Source: a virus
Strand: one strand, 5' to 3'
Length of the DNA: 58,440 nucleotides
IMG/VR virus record: IMGVR_UViG_3300024231_000013
Location: 1 to 58,440 of that record
Shown here in pieces: positions 10,205 to 20,496 of this stretch (positions are counted from its first letter, which is position 1; the number at the start of each line of letters is the position of its first letter). Made by a program: the position numbers and the translations under genes. The notes beneath the pieces are model-generated. The model made no database searches, had not been told where the DNA came from, and worked only from the letters and a program-made list of their open reading frames with translations.

Positions 10205-13200
10205 CTACGTATTAGCTCTTTGTGCCGTTGCTATTACTTTTGTGTTAGTGTTTACATCCATTTCACAAATCCAATTTCTATTCTCTTGACTCAACGTTGA
10301 GTAATTAGTGCTAGTACCAAAATTAGCTCCTTCAGCCGCTAAAGCTAAGCCCTGTGTAATACTTGGACCATTGCTGTATGGAGTAGTGTAAGGAGTACCT
10401 GATACATCTGTACCAGCTGAGCCAACAGCGGCGTAAGAAAGTATTGTTTTATTAGAGTTTCCGTTATTTATATATCCAGTAAACTCTGTTTGAAGCGTTG
10501 CATCTGTGTAGAACTTAGTGACATACCTATGTATTCCCTCTCTAGCAAAAACCGTGCGGTCGTAACTTGTGTTGTTCTTAGCAGATATTATACCAGTAGA
10601 GTTATTCTCAAATAATTCATCTTTTATCCTATAACCAAAAGCTGTTTTATCGCCTAAGTCATAGTAAAAATCTCCAGTATCTAAAATAGCTGTAGCTCCT
10701 GCGTAGTTTATCTGACTAGTATTACCACTCCCAATAGGAGCTTCACATGACTGACAATCAGCCTGTTTTCCACCTATTCTTTGTATAACCACTCTGTATT
10801 CACCAAATTTATCGTAAGCGGTACCATAAGGACTTTTACCCACTACAGCCCATTTACCATGTTTACCATTACCAAATGTATAACTAGACCCAGATCTATT
10901 CCAAGCAGATGTTCTAAACCAGTTAGCATATGAATTACCTGGTACATCTCCATCAGATGATCCAAACTGAATATTAGTCTTTGTGTTTGAACTAGATATA
11001 GGATATGTTGCCTTAGTAGCAGTGTTATTGCTTATCTGTGGACTATTACTAGAGTTACTAACCTCACTATTGAAAGATAAAACATTACCTTCTATATCTA
11101 TAGCTGCCTCCCATTGATCTGAAGCAGTAGGTCTATATTCTATAACCCAAGAAATGTCATTGTGATTATCAATATTACTTATATAACTAGGAGTAAAAGC
11201 CTGCATCGCGCCTTGCAAACTAATATAAGCTGTACCCTTGGTTAAAGGACCTGCTAAACTAGTGTTTGCTCCAGAAGGTATTTGATTTCTTTCAAGATAA
11301 TTATACGGCTGACCACCTGGTTGACCACAAGTAGTGCTATCTGGCGCGCTTATTCCTACTAAATTAGTATCAGGAATATTTTGTGGTGCTGGGTACATTT
11401 CGGTAAATGAGTTGCCTGGCCCTGAAGTTAATTGACTAAAAGGATTAGTTGTTGAGTCATGTGCACTTAATATATAAGCATAGTTTACATCTAGATCTAA
11501 TCTATTTTTAACACTAAAACTACCATCAGCTAATTCCTCACCTACGGTTAAATTAAAGTTACAATTGTCAGATGTGCCATCAAGACCTGTTAAAGTAACT
11601 GTTATATTGTATTCACCATTAGCAGGATTACCAATAGGATCTATTACTTTTAATATACCAATATTACTAGGATCAGTATCAAACTCAAAAACATTAACCA
11701 CTTGACCGTTTTGTGTTTGATCACCGGTAGCTATATTCCAAACAAGACCGTTTTGATTGTCATCTGGATTCCTATTAGCTCCATTAGATCCATAAAACTT
11801 AATTTGCCAATCTGTTGAAAGAGGTACTTGAAGCTGTGCAGGTGGACATACTTTTTCATAATTAATAACAGGTAATTGACGTCGTCCCCAAATATCAACA
11901 CTATTAAATGTTTCACCTCCGACTATTATTGTAGGTAAGTTGTCTACTTCAGTCTCGCCTTGCGTTGGTGATGATGTAAAAGTTTGAGTGTATAGAGGCG
12001 CGTCTGTCACACTACCATCTCTACCACTTATTGTAACAACGAAATTCATTTGATTCGCATTAGCTGTGGTATATTCTCTATATACTTTATTTACTATTAT
12101 AAAAGAGTCATCTGCTAAAGCAGGTGTTGAATTTCCTTGATAATCAGTGTAACTACCTGTTCCTCCATTGCTAGTGCCTTGAATCTTTATTAATTCAAAA
12201 TCAGATGTTCGATCTATTCCATTTGGAACATCAGTTACAGTGAAAGACGCGTCTATTATAGTCTGTATTGGGTTTGTTACAGAGTCTTCAAATTGAAATT
12301 GACCTGTTACAACTGATCTAAATCTACCAAGAAGACCGTTAGCTGGTAGTGGTTGATCTGTAGTGCCGCCAGGTTCTGGACTAGAGGGATTTCCACTATA
12401 TACACCAAAGTATTCGTTTACGTACCAATCAAGATTTGCTATATTAAATATAGTTTGGTTTCCATCAGCATCTATTTGATCGTTTAAATCGCTTATTGTG
12501 CCTGAGCTACTAGTTTCCCAGTATATATCTAGTCTAGATTCTATTGGCTCTGTTTCATAAACAGCTAAATTTTGTATATTATAGGTATTTGGACTAGGGT
12601 CTATTTGACCAAATCTATCTGACGTACTGACTCTACCGATCAAAGGATTTGATTCCGCTTCGTAAAAAGCTGCATCATAGTCGTTATTGTAACTAGTACC
12701 TGAATCGATATTAAACATATCAAACATGTTAGACACTGTAGAAACTGTATCAGCAAACCTTGATGGGAAATATTGTTTATTAACAACTCCAAAATTAGTT
12801 GATATTATTGGTGGTGTTCCAGTTCCATTTGCTACACCTAAAGTGTTTTCAACTCTACCAAACAACCTAACGGAACTTCTAAATTGTTTTTGATCAGGTC
12901 CTACTTCAGATAAATCTCTAGGTATTTTATTTATATTGTCGTTTAATAATGTTATATGTGAGGTTACACCAACCTCTAAATCAGTTGTAATTGGATATGA
13001 TGTTATTGCCCCTGGAAGATATACGTTATAGTAATCTTGCTCTTGTTGTTTTACAACAACTTTCCAAGTATAAAAACCTAAAGGATTATAATTAGCATCG
13101 CTAGGATCTCCGTTATACACACCTGGATAAAGATTTAAACCAACAGGTACCGTCTGTATTGGCTCTTGTACATCAACAAATAAAGAATCACCCGGCCATA

Positions 13201-14767
13201 AACCTATATCTACACCCGATGGATTATAACCAGAATAAACCGTTGACAACTGAGTAGCGCTCAAGCTTGACGCTGAGGTATCACTTGAGTTTGACAATAC
13301 AGTTGACGTAGTTCTACTAAACCTATCAGAAAAAACAAAACCAGCTTGATAGTTTCTATTTTGTTTTAAAGTACTATTTGGATATTCTATTATATTTGTG
13401 TTCCAAGAAGTTGGGTTATTAGGACTAGTAGTTACATCAAAGCTTTTTTTAGCCCCCGCACCAACATTATAGTTTATAGTTGGTGGTGTATGCTTTGTTT
13501 GAAAGTTACTATATACGATCCTATTGCTTATTATCTCTTGACCTAGAGCTTTTACAGGAACTTTATCATACACTCTAATTAATTGATCTTCTGGAAGTGT
13601 TCTAAAAGGCTTAGTTCCAGAGTATGTGTACTTATATGTGTTTGAAGGATTTGATGCGTCAAATTGACTTGCTATTTGAGCAGGTGTTATAGTATCTACA
13701 ACTGATACAGCTAAACCATCTGACTCTTTATATAATATATCTATCTCTACTATCTTAAAATGGCTAGTTACATTTTGTAAAGTTGTTAAATAATTTGGAT
13801 CACCTAATTTAGGTAAATCTATCAATAGATCGATTTGATTTACTTTGTTCTCCATGAAATCAACGACAGTGCTTCTATAAGCCGCCGACATATCATTATC
13901 ATCATCATTCGTGTATAGAAAATAACCGTCTTGTTTAGGTATAAAGCACTCTTGTGTAAACGGTGCAAATACAGAATATTCACCGTCATCAAACTTAAAT
14001 CTATAACTAAACCTAACAAATTTATCCTCTAAGTAATCAGGATCACCTTGATAGCTAGTGTTGTAATATGGATTACCTGTACTGCCATCTGGTAAATCCT
14101 GACTAACAACATCTTTCATAGTTGTCTCGTAACTACCAATAGCTGGTGATAAATTTGGATTATCAGCTGCCATATCTGCTGTTATTTCTTGCCAAAGCAC
14201 AGGCGCACTGTAGGGCATATATTTTGCCACAGATATTGTATCTTCTACGTTGTAATAATCACTATCATCAGCTGCAGCGCTAACCCTTATTTTTCTAGGT
14301 TGATTTCTATTATCAGTCCAGAATAAAAGATCTTCTAGCAAATTTACACCATGTATAGGATTATCTTCATAAAAATTCAGAAAAGGTCCTTGTACTAATA
14401 CAGTGCTTTGTATAGATGTGTTTGGTGATATTATTAATTTAACTATATAATTTTGAGCTAGAGGTTCATATGCACCATAAGGGTTTTTAGCAACTGTATT
14501 GTCGGTCAGAAATAAAAATATGCTAGAATCTACTTCAGAAACTAAATATCCAACACATATCAGATCATCTTCTTCAGATTTAGTAACTGATTGAAAATCA
14601 AACACCATTTCATTACCTAATACGTTTTCTAATGCACCAACGTCTTCAGATTCTGATTTACTAACTTGTACGTTTATTGCGTTTCTATATTCTCCTTGAG
14701 GTAATAATCGATCGTCAAGATCTTTATTCATCTTGGACTTTATGAAAATATTTTTAAAACTAGCCAT
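10205..14767 (-). CDS. Tail tubular/nozzle protein B-like (crAss-like muzzle type, 1520 aa)
   Basis: The N-terminus has the shape of the nozzle family of P22/T7-like and crAss-like podoviruses: KSKMNKDLDDRLLPQGEYRN followed by an AINVQV segment and a repeated strand pattern (ICVGYLVSEVDSSIFLFLTD). The rest is Ser/Thr/Asn/Gly-rich beta structure, with Ig-like stretches in the middle (around residues 880-1130, for example EYNITVTLTGLDG). Nozzle proteins close the distal end of the short tail and contact receptor-binding proteins. It is much longer than T7 gp12 (about 790 aa), apparently through extra beta domains. It follows the stabilisation protein after 6 bases, the expected tail order. Confidence 0.75.
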   Translation of the reverse strand: MASFKNIFIKSKMNKDLDDRLLPQGEYRNAINVQVSKSESEDVGALENVLGNEMVFDFQSVTKSEEDDLICVGYLVSEVDSSIFLFLTDNTVAKNPYGAYEPLAQNYIVKLIISPNTSIQSTVLVQGPFLNFYEDNPIHGVNLLEDLLFWTDNRNQPRKIRVSAAADDSDYYNVEDTISVAKYMPYSAPVLWQEITADMAADNPNLSPAIGSYETTMKDVVSQDLPDGSTGNPYYNTSYQGDPDYLEDKFVRFSYRFKFDDGEYSVFAPFTQECFIPKQDGYFLYTNDDDNDMSAAYRSTVVDFMENKVNQIDLLIDLPKLGDPNYLTTLQNVTSHFKIVEIDILYKESDGLAVSVVDTITPAQIASQFDASNPSNTYKYTYSGTKPFRTLPEDQLIRVYDKVPVKALGQEIISNRIVYSNFQTKHTPPTINYNVGAGAKKSFDVTTSPNNPTSWNTNIIEYPNSTLKQNRNYQAGFVFSDRFSRTTSTVLSNSSDTSASSLSATQLSTVYSGYNPSGVDIGLWPGDSLFVDVQEPIQTVPVGLNLYPGVYNGDPSDANYNPLGFYTWKVVVKQQEQDYYNVYLPGAITSYPITTDLEVGVTSHITLLNDNINKIPRDLSEVGPDQKQFRSSVRLFGRVENTLGVANGTGTPPIISTNFGVVNKQYFPSRFADTVSTVSNMFDMFNIDSGTSYNNDYDAAFYEAESNPLIGRVSTSDRFGQIDPSPNTYNIQNLAVYETEPIESRLDIYWETSSSGTISDLNDQIDADGNQTIFNIANLDWYVNEYFGVYSGNPSSPEPGGTTDQPLPANGLLGRFRSVVTGQFQFEDSVTNPIQTIIDASFTVTDVPNGIDRTSDFELIKIQGTSNGGTGSYTDYQGNSTPALADDSFIIVNKVYREYTTANANQMNFVVTISGRDGSVTDAPLYTQTFTSSPTQGETEVDNLPTIIVGGETFNSVDIWGRRQLPVINYEKVCPPAQLQVPLSTDWQIKFYGSNGANRNPDDNQNGLVWNIATGDQTQNGQVVNVFEFDTDPSNIGILKVIDPIGNPANGEYNITVTLTGLDGTSDNCNFNLTVGEELADGSFSVKNRLDLDVNYAYILSAHDSTTNPFSQLTSGPGNSFTEMYPAPQNIPDTNLVGISAPDSTTCGQPGGQPYNYLERNQIPSGANTSLAGPLTKGTAYISLQGAMQAFTPSYISNIDNHNDISWVIEYRPTASDQWEAAIDIEGNVLSFNSEVSNSSNSPQISNNTATKATYPISSSNTKTNIQFGSSDGDVPGNSYANWFRTSAWNRSGSSYTFGNGKHGKWAVVGKSPYGTAYDKFGEYRVVIQRIGGKQADCQSCEAPIGSGNTSQINYAGATAILDTGDFYYDLGDKTAFGYRIKDELFENNSTGIISAKNNTSYDRTVFAREGIHRYVTKFYTDATLQTEFTGYINNGNSNKTILSYAAVGSAGTDVSGTPYTTPYSNGPSITQGLALAAEGANFGTSTNYSTLSQENRNWICEMDVNTNTKVIATAQRANT

Positions 14768-14773
14768 TTAATT

Positions 14774-16000
14774 TTAATGTTTTAACCATTTAGATTTACC
14801 TCTCATTGTTTGAACTATTTCATCAAGCTTTATATTAGATAATCTTATCTTTGCATTTCTAAGTTTTGCAGACTTTTCTTTCTTGAGTCTTTGTATAATA
14901 TACTCTGGTTGATTTATTCTAGTAGAAATTACAGCATGTGATATATAAGCGTACATAGCTTCTTCAATCATCTTAGGTACTCTAGTATCTAAACTAGAAG
15001 ACAAACCATCAGATATGTATTCTAATACTATTAGTTTATCAACTAAGTTAGAAGAGAAAGAAAATTTACCTTCTCTGTCATTTATAGTAAACCAACCATT
15101 AGCGTTTGCGTACTGAGGATCTAATCCATAAGCGCCTCCGTAACCATAACCAAAAGCACCTCCATAAGGACCATTTGCAAGAACATCGTCAACGTTGGTC
15201 GATCGATCGTTTTTGTAAAAGTTTGTTTTCCATCTTTCCTCTACGACTGAAGTACCCTCTATGTTGTTGCTATTAGCATCTTGAGTTGGTTGACCCTCGC
15301 TATCTTGTACAGGTGTTTGATATGGGTTTGTGGTTAGTTTTGTTGGGTATATTTTATGAGCGATACCTTGACTATCGTACCATGACATGCTAACATAGTT
15401 TACATAATCTTGAGGTATTATAATACTTAAACTATTAGGTATTGTTAATTCCTGAGAGTTTATACTTCTTAATGTATCATAGCTAAACTCTTGCATAGCT
15501 CTTTTAGCGTGAAATATAATGTCTGTTCTCTTGCAACTTGGTATCAATTTACCGCTACCAACATATGCAACTATGAAATTATTTATTACGTCATTAAGTT
15601 TTATATAAGCATAAGACCCATAATTATCTTCAGTGGTGTTTCCATAAGCTTTTTCAGAAGGCGTATTACCATAAACACCTCCATCTAACTTTTTTAATTG
15701 AACAACCACAACTGCATTTGCAGGTATGTTTACACCTATAGTAACAGTATTCACTGACACGGTGTAGTTTGTAACTTCCGTGAAGCTACCACTGATACCG
15801 GTTGGGCTTACATATACTTTAAAGTTGTTTAAATCATATTGAGGATCTGTAGTGACGGTAGAGTAAAATACTAAATCAGTGTCGAAAGTAGTAGTAAAGC
15901 TTTGTCCTGAAGTACCACCTGCATCACCTGCAAAACTTTGTGCGCCTTCGTAATATTGTCTATTGTTTTCGGTTATTAAACCACCATTTGGTAAAGGCAT
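14774..16000 (-). CDS. Tail stabilisation/adaptor protein (T7 gp11 / P22 gp4-like)
   Basis: A 408-aa protein. The N-terminal 130 residues are beta-rich. The core that follows (residues about 130-230) holds the segments YIKLNDVINNFIVAYVG, IFHAKRAMQEFSYDTLR and LSIIIPQDYVNYV, which resemble the tail-accessory adaptor of crAss-like and related podoviruses that docks under the portal. The C-terminus (about 310-405) is helical and basic. It lies between the 271-aa ring protein (6 bases away) and the nozzle protein (6 bases away), matching head-to-tail assembly order. A Gly/Tyr-rich linker near residues 270-300 is unusual. Confidence 0.75.
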   Translation of the reverse strand: MPLPNGGLITENNRQYYEGAQSFAGDAGGTSGQSFTTTFDTDLVFYSTVTTDPQYDLNNFKVYVSPTGISGSFTEVTNYTVSVNTVTIGVNIPANAVVVVQLKKLDGGVYGNTPSEKAYGNTTEDNYGSYAYIKLNDVINNFIVAYVGSGKLIPSCKRTDIIFHAKRAMQEFSYDTLRSINSQELTIPNSLSIIIPQDYVNYVSMSWYDSQGIAHKIYPTKLTTNPYQTPVQDSEGQPTQDANSNNIEGTSVVEERWKTNFYKNDRSTNVDDVLANGPYGGAFGYGYGGAYGLDPQYANANGWFTINDREGKFSFSSNLVDKLIVLEYISDGLSSSLDTRVPKMIEEAMYAYISHAVISTRINQPEYIIQRLKKEKSAKLRNAKIRLSNIKLDEIVQTMRGKSKWLKH

Positions 16001-16006
16001 ATCTTA

Positions 16007-16822
16007 TTAGCTTTTTTGATTTATTTCGTTTTGTTGTACCTCACTAGTAGCTGCTTGCACAATTTGAGGATCTCTTATTATTATACCGGCATATGCTAAT
16101 ATTCTTAATATAACATTAACTTGTTCTGACTCGTGCAACTCAAAGTCTATAGAACCAGTCCCGTCAGAGGAATCATAGTAATTACTGTTATATATATATT
16201 GACCTCTAGAACCTGTAGTAAATCCCCATATAGGGTTTATAGGTTTTCTTATGTAATCAACTTCAACTCCATCAGTGATACTAACTGGGTTGATATACAT
16301 GATATTCTGAATATTACTATTTATTGGTTGACCAGGTATATTTACATTACCCTTGTTTTCATATAAATAAGTAGGAAATCTTTTTGTTGCTTTAGTAAGT
16401 TGAGATCTTTCTATGTTGTAGAATTCTGTTCTTGAAAGTCTTTGTAGTTCTGTTATGTCACCCTTGCCATCTTTGTATGTTACAGCTCCCAACCTATAGA
16501 AGTCTACATTATTCCCGTAGTCATCTTGAGTAGGTAATGAAAATGATTTTAGTTTAGGGTTAGAAGAGTTATTGTATATAGCCGTGCCAAATGTTTTAAA
16601 TATAGCTAATTTTTCATCAAGATTCATAACTCTGTCAGAGTAGTCAGCATCTGCTTGAGGAACTCTTAATTGTTGATTTAAATCTTCAAAGTATTTCTCA
16701 AATATATCTAACTGTACCTGTGTACCTAACTTATTAAATTCTGACGGTGTTAAAAACCCTCTCTGTTCTTTATTAAGTATAGACAGAACTGTTTGATAAA
16801 CTGTATTTACATTTATAGCCAT
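16007..16822 (-). CDS. Portal-proximal ring (head-tail connector) protein
   Basis: This 271-aa protein begins with a segment like those of crAss-like ring proteins (TVYQTVLSILNKEQRGFLTP, then EFNKL), followed by QVQLDIFEKYFEDLNQQLR. The rest alternates short helices and strands and ends in a helical tail (RILAYAGIIIRDPQIVQ). Ring proteins stack below the portal to form the neck. It is separated from the preceding gene by a terminator-like hairpin at 16838-16865, so it may begin a message or depend on readthrough. Confidence 0.7.
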   Translation of the reverse strand: MAINVNTVYQTVLSILNKEQRGFLTPSEFNKLGTQVQLDIFEKYFEDLNQQLRVPQADADYSDRVMNLDEKLAIFKTFGTAIYNNSSNPKLKSFSLPTQDDYGNNVDFYRLGAVTYKDGKGDITELQRLSRTEFYNIERSQLTKATKRFPTYLYENKGNVNIPGQPINSNIQNIMYINPVSITDGVEVDYIRKPINPIWGFTTGSRGQYIYNSNYYDSSDGTGSIDFELHESEQVNVILRILAYAGIIIRDPQIVQAATSEVQQNEINQKS

Positions 16823-16837
16823 ATTTGTTTGAATTAT

Positions 16838-16865
16838 AATACAAAGGGTAGCATTACACTACCCT
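16838..16865 (-). terminator. Intrinsic terminator-like hairpin after the 277-aa gene
   Basis: On the minus strand a perfect 7-bp stem AGGGTAG/CTACCCT closes a 7-base loop (TGTAATG) and is followed by TTTGTATTATAATT. It lies 16-43 bases past the stop of the 277-aa gene and before the ring protein gene. The T tract is interrupted, so partial termination or mRNA 3'-end protection is more likely than a complete stop. Confidence 0.55.
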
Positions 16866-16880
16866 CTATATTATTACATA

Positions 16881-17714
16881 TTAATTAATCTTTTTATCTA
16901 TAGATTTGTATATCTCAACACCTTCATCTGTTTTTAAGAAGTATGCAAATGCTGAATATGGATTTTCATCAAAAGGAACCTCCATTAGTTTCCTACCATT
17001 ACTAGCCCAAGTAAAATATCTTTGATCATCTGATAATTTTATGATATTAGCTTCAGCAGCTTGTATTGCAAAATTCCTTAATTGTACATTTTCATCATTA
17101 GCTAAATCTAGGAATAAACCTGGACTCATCTTAGCGAATAACATCAAATCTCTTTTAAGCTCCTTAGAACTCATCTTAGATACCTTAGATCCTATCTCAA
17201 CTCTTAGTATTGCTTCAGCATGATCTATATCCATACCTCTAGCAGCATTTAAAGCATCAATCTGTAGTTCTAATATATCTAATTCATCTTCTGCTATTTC
17301 AACCTGATCAAGCTCTTTATATAACTTATTTTTTAAAGGGTGATATAAAGATAGTACTTTTTGAAGATTTTGTTTTTCTTTTGGAACAAATAACGAACCG
17401 TCTTTAAATATAATGTGACCTAAAGTAGCTTCCCCTTGTTGTTCTTTTACAAATGGTGAAGATTGGTTTGTTGCATATCTTATTTCTTTTTGTTCACGAG
17501 CTTCTTTATCAAAAAATAGTAAAGCATGTTTAGAAGTATGTTTACTAGGTATTGTAAATGTTACTGGTGATCTATTAGAAGTTAATATATATGTTCTATC
17601 TTTTATTTCCCAGCTTGGTTTAGCTGGTTTTTGTACTTTTGGAGCAGCTTTAACTACTACTTCTTGCTGAGGAGCAACCTCAACTTTCTTTGCTGGTGCT
17701 TTTTTTGCAGCCAT
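16881..17714 (-). CDS. Predicted head-associated protein next to the capsid gene (277 aa)
   Basis: Function not recognised. The first 35 residues are a low-complexity Ala/Lys/Pro/Val tail (AAKKAPAKK and similar). A beta-rich part follows (about 35-110, including YILTSNRSPVTFTIP), then helices with acidic clusters (about 130-220). The gene is flanked by two terminator-like hairpins (16838-16865 and 17751-17776), so it appears to be its own unit between the capsid gene and the ring gene. Its position suggests a head decoration or head-completion protein. This is inference only. Confidence 0.55.
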   Translation of the reverse strand: MAAKKAPAKKVEVAPQQEVVVKAAPKVQKPAKPSWEIKDRTYILTSNRSPVTFTIPSKHTSKHALLFFDKEAREQKEIRYATNQSSPFVKEQQGEATLGHIIFKDGSLFVPKEKQNLQKVLSLYHPLKNKLYKELDQVEIAEDELDILELQIDALNAARGMDIDHAEAILRVEIGSKVSKMSSKELKRDLMLFAKMSPGLFLDLANDENVQLRNFAIQAAEANIIKLSDDQRYFTWASNGRKLMEVPFDENPYSAFAYFLKTDEGVEIYKSIDKKIN

Positions 17715-17750
17715 AATATAATATAATTAAATAATTTATAAGAGTAATAA

Positions 17751-17776
17751 TTACCCCCGTCAGTTCAACGAGGGTA
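17751..17776 (-). terminator. Intrinsic terminator-like hairpin after the major capsid gene
   Basis: On the minus strand TTACCCTCGT pairs with ACGGGGGTAA (10 bp, one T-G wobble) around a short loop, followed by TTATTACTCTTATAAATTATTT. It begins about 20 bases after the capsid stop codon. A terminator here would raise capsid mRNA relative to downstream tail genes, a common device in phage late operons. Confidence 0.6.
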
Positions 17777-17796
17777 AGAATTACATTTGTTAGTGA

Positions 17797-19251
17797 TTAC
17801 ACTCCTTTGAATAATACAAAGTTGTTAGCACCTTGTACACATAAACATCTTTCAGATAAGAAGTTTACTTCCATAGCGTCTAGATCAGATGTAGCAGCAC
17901 CACCGGCAGAACCAGTTACCCATTGCTTCATTCTTCTGTCATTTGCTTGAGAAGCTCTATATCTTACGTGTAAGAAAGGACGTCTGATGTTTGTACCTAA
18001 TACTTGGTCATAAACTGTAGAAGTTCCAGCTGGTACTAATACACCTTCGATTGAAGAAGGTCCAGTCATACCACCACGTGTAGAAGCGTCGTTTAAGTAT
18101 TTCCAGTCAGTCTTATAGAAATCATAAGAACCTCTTCTGAATCCAGAGAAACCTAAGTTCAATGCCATTTCTTCAGAGTTTTCAAATAATCCATAAGCAG
18201 TACCACCTTGAGCACCTCCAGATATTGCAGCTAACATATCGTCAAAATCTAAAGACGTTTGTCTTTGTAAGAATAACATGTTCTCTTCAATAGCTCCTTG
18301 AGTATCTAGGTTTTTCAAGATGTCATCAAAAGTATCAAGACCCGCAGCAGCAGTAAATCCTACATTTACATTACCTCTATCTTCGATAGCAGCGAATAAA
18401 CCTTGAGTACCTTTATACCCAGCAGCAGCAGCAGATCCCGCTCCAGCTACACCAGCTTTTTCTCCTTCAACTACAGACATTTCTAAGTAGTCTTCAAAAC
18501 GTAATCTTGTTTCAGATTCAGCTTTTAAGTACCATAAATATCCAGATGTTCCGTCTTCAGTAGCAACTTCTACCCAACCGATTTGAGCCATATCAGATCC
18601 GTTTACAACGTATTTATTTCTGATAATGATTGGTGAGTTAGAGAATTGTGTGAAAGAAGGATCAACAGATACATACCCGTCAGCAGCTCCTGCATTAACA
18701 GTAGAGTTAGGAGTAACTGAACCTTTTCCGTATTCAGATCCAAATACAAATACTTTTACGCCTGTAGTTGCTAAAGCAGCTGTAGTTGTAGCGTTGTAAG
18801 GAGCTACTGTTAAAGCACCTGTAGTTAAGTTAGAACCAGTTACAACAGCTTTTAATTCAGCACCTAAAGCATCTATAGCTACGATAGTAGCCCCAGGAGA
18901 TACAACATTAGCAACATAATCCTTAGGATCTGCTGGTGTTAAATCTACAGGTATTGTAATTGTGTTTGTTTGGTCGTTAGTACACGCTTCATAAGAAATA
19001 TGTAATCTATTTTGCTCAGACCAAATTACTTGATCAGAAGTCATTGGCATTTCTGCTCCTACCATTCTTAAGAATCCAGATAATGTTCTGTTTCCGTAAC
19101 GCTCTACTTCTTGTTCGTAGATCTCTGGTAAGTATTGTTGTGCGAAAGTGTCTGTTCCAGCAGCACCGTCGTTAAACTTTAGATAATTGCTATCTAAAAT
19201 CTCTTGTTTTTGAGATGGTTTCAATGAACCAAATTGTGGAGTTAAACTCAT
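17797..19251 (-). CDS. Major capsid protein
   Basis: 484 aa, in the position expected for the HK97-fold capsid protein: portal and scaffold upstream, ring and stabilisation genes downstream. The composition is Ala/Thr/Gly-rich with few Cys. The N-terminal arm runs through FAQQYLPEIYEQEVERYGNR, a beta-rich insertion (about residues 95-215) is Val/Thr/Ala-rich, and helical spine-like segments follow. The end contains HVRYRASQANDRRMKQW. DNA in this gene is somewhat less AT-rich than its neighbours, which fits a highly expressed gene. The length is close to the roughly 490 aa of crAss-like capsid proteins. A terminator-like hairpin follows the stop. Confidence 0.85.
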   Translation of the reverse strand: MSLTPQFGSLKPSQKQEILDSNYLKFNDGAAGTDTFAQQYLPEIYEQEVERYGNRTLSGFLRMVGAEMPMTSDQVIWSEQNRLHISYEACTNDQTNTITIPVDLTPADPKDYVANVVSPGATIVAIDALGAELKAVVTGSNLTTGALTVAPYNATTTAALATTGVKVFVFGSEYGKGSVTPNSTVNAGAADGYVSVDPSFTQFSNSPIIIRNKYVVNGSDMAQIGWVEVATEDGTSGYLWYLKAESETRLRFEDYLEMSVVEGEKAGVAGAGSAAAAGYKGTQGLFAAIEDRGNVNVGFTAAAGLDTFDDILKNLDTQGAIEENMLFLQRQTSLDFDDMLAAISGGAQGGTAYGLFENSEEMALNLGFSGFRRGSYDFYKTDWKYLNDASTRGGMTGPSSIEGVLVPAGTSTVYDQVLGTNIRRPFLHVRYRASQANDRRMKQWVTGSAGGAATSDLDAMEVNFLSERCLCVQGANNFVLFKGV

Positions 19252-19265
19252 TTTGTTTAATTTTG

Positions 19266-20465
19266 TTAGTTAAATTTTCTTGTTTTTATCTTTAATTTTG
19301 AAGAATCAGCACCAGAAATAGCTTTAACCTTTAAACCATTAATAAACACATCACCACCACTAGTTTTTCTAGGTTCTGTTGAAATGTTTTTTGATTTAAC
19401 CATAACATCTCTAACAGCGTCGGCTTTGCCTTGCTCATAAAAATGTTGCGCTATCGTATCAGCGTTTCTAGCAGCATATAAAGCTTTGTGGTAACCTTTA
19501 GTGTCTTTAACTTCTCCTTTGTCATTTAGGAACGTCCCAATGAAGTTAGAAATATCAGACTGTGCTTCTGCTACCTTTTGTGGATTTTTTACACTGTACC
19601 TAAACTTACTTTCACCAACGTTGAAATCAAAACCTTTGAAATCGTCAGTTAGCAGTTCATTAGTACGTTTTAAAAATTCCGAGTGTTTTGCTTTACCAGC
19701 TTTCTGCTCTTCGTTATATCGGTTAAAAAAGTCAGTAGCTTTTTGTTGGTCTTGAGTTACGCCTGGTCTCAACTTGATCTCATCGTAATATTTACTCTTA
19801 GTTTCCTCTAAAAAGTTTCTAGCTTTTGCAACTTCTTCTTTAAATGCAAGTTTCTTCTTGCGTATGTCTCTTTGCTCGTCAATATCTTCATCATATGAAA
19901 AATCTTCTAACATTAGACTTATATCGTCACCTTCTAAATAAGGTTTCGTTTTTTTATAATATTCTTTTAATAATGTTTCGTTATCTACACTAGAGTAATC
20001 AGCGTTAAGCCTAACGTAATCACTTATGTTACCACCAGTTTCCTCCATAAAAGAAACTAGTTTTTCGATATTTTCAGGTAAAGGCTTGCCTAATACTTTT
20101 TCATCTCTTATAGCTTCTTTGTATTCAGTGGTTACTTTATCAGCCCCTTCGTTATCATCTTCACTTACTAATTGTATTGGTGAATCTACTTCTTCTTCGG
20201 ACTCCCGTATTTCTTTAACCACTGCTTCGCCGTTTGAACTGTTTTCGGGTTTTTTGACAATAACATCGCTATCATCTGTCGCTTGTGTTTGAATGGCATC
20301 AGTTTCTTTTTTTATTACTACTTTTGTAACCTCTGGCTCTGTCTCAATCAAAGGTTCTTTCATGCTAACCTTAGTAACATTGTTCTCTGGTGTAGCTAAT
20401 TTCTTAGGTGTCTTTCTTTTTTTTATTTTAAATTCACCCTCTTGTTTTACTGTTTGTTCTGACAT
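19266..20465 (-). CDS. Predicted capsid scaffolding protein
   Basis: 399 aa, very rich in Lys, Glu and Asp, with almost no hydrophobic core in the first 130 residues and long charged helices afterwards (about 150-330). It lies directly between the portal gene and the capsid gene, 14 bases before the capsid start, which is where scaffolds are encoded in podoviruses. The C-terminal part is basic (LKIKTRKF). No enzymatic motif is seen, and no protease is evident to remove it. The assignment comes from composition and position. Confidence 0.6.
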   Translation of the reverse strand: MSEQTVKQEGEFKIKKRKTPKKLATPENNVTKVSMKEPLIETEPEVTKVVIKKETDAIQTQATDDSDVIVKKPENSSNGEAVVKEIRESEEEVDSPIQLVSEDDNEGADKVTTEYKEAIRDEKVLGKPLPENIEKLVSFMEETGGNISDYVRLNADYSSVDNETLLKEYYKKTKPYLEGDDISLMLEDFSYDEDIDEQRDIRKKKLAFKEEVAKARNFLEETKSKYYDEIKLRPGVTQDQQKATDFFNRYNEEQKAGKAKHSEFLKRTNELLTDDFKGFDFNVGESKFRYSVKNPQKVAEAQSDISNFIGTFLNDKGEVKDTKGYHKALYAARNADTIAQHFYEQGKADAVRDVMVKSKNISTEPRKTSGGDVFINGLKVKAISGADSSKLKIKTRKFN

Positions 20466-20496
20466 AATATAATAATATAAAATTAATAAAGTTTTT

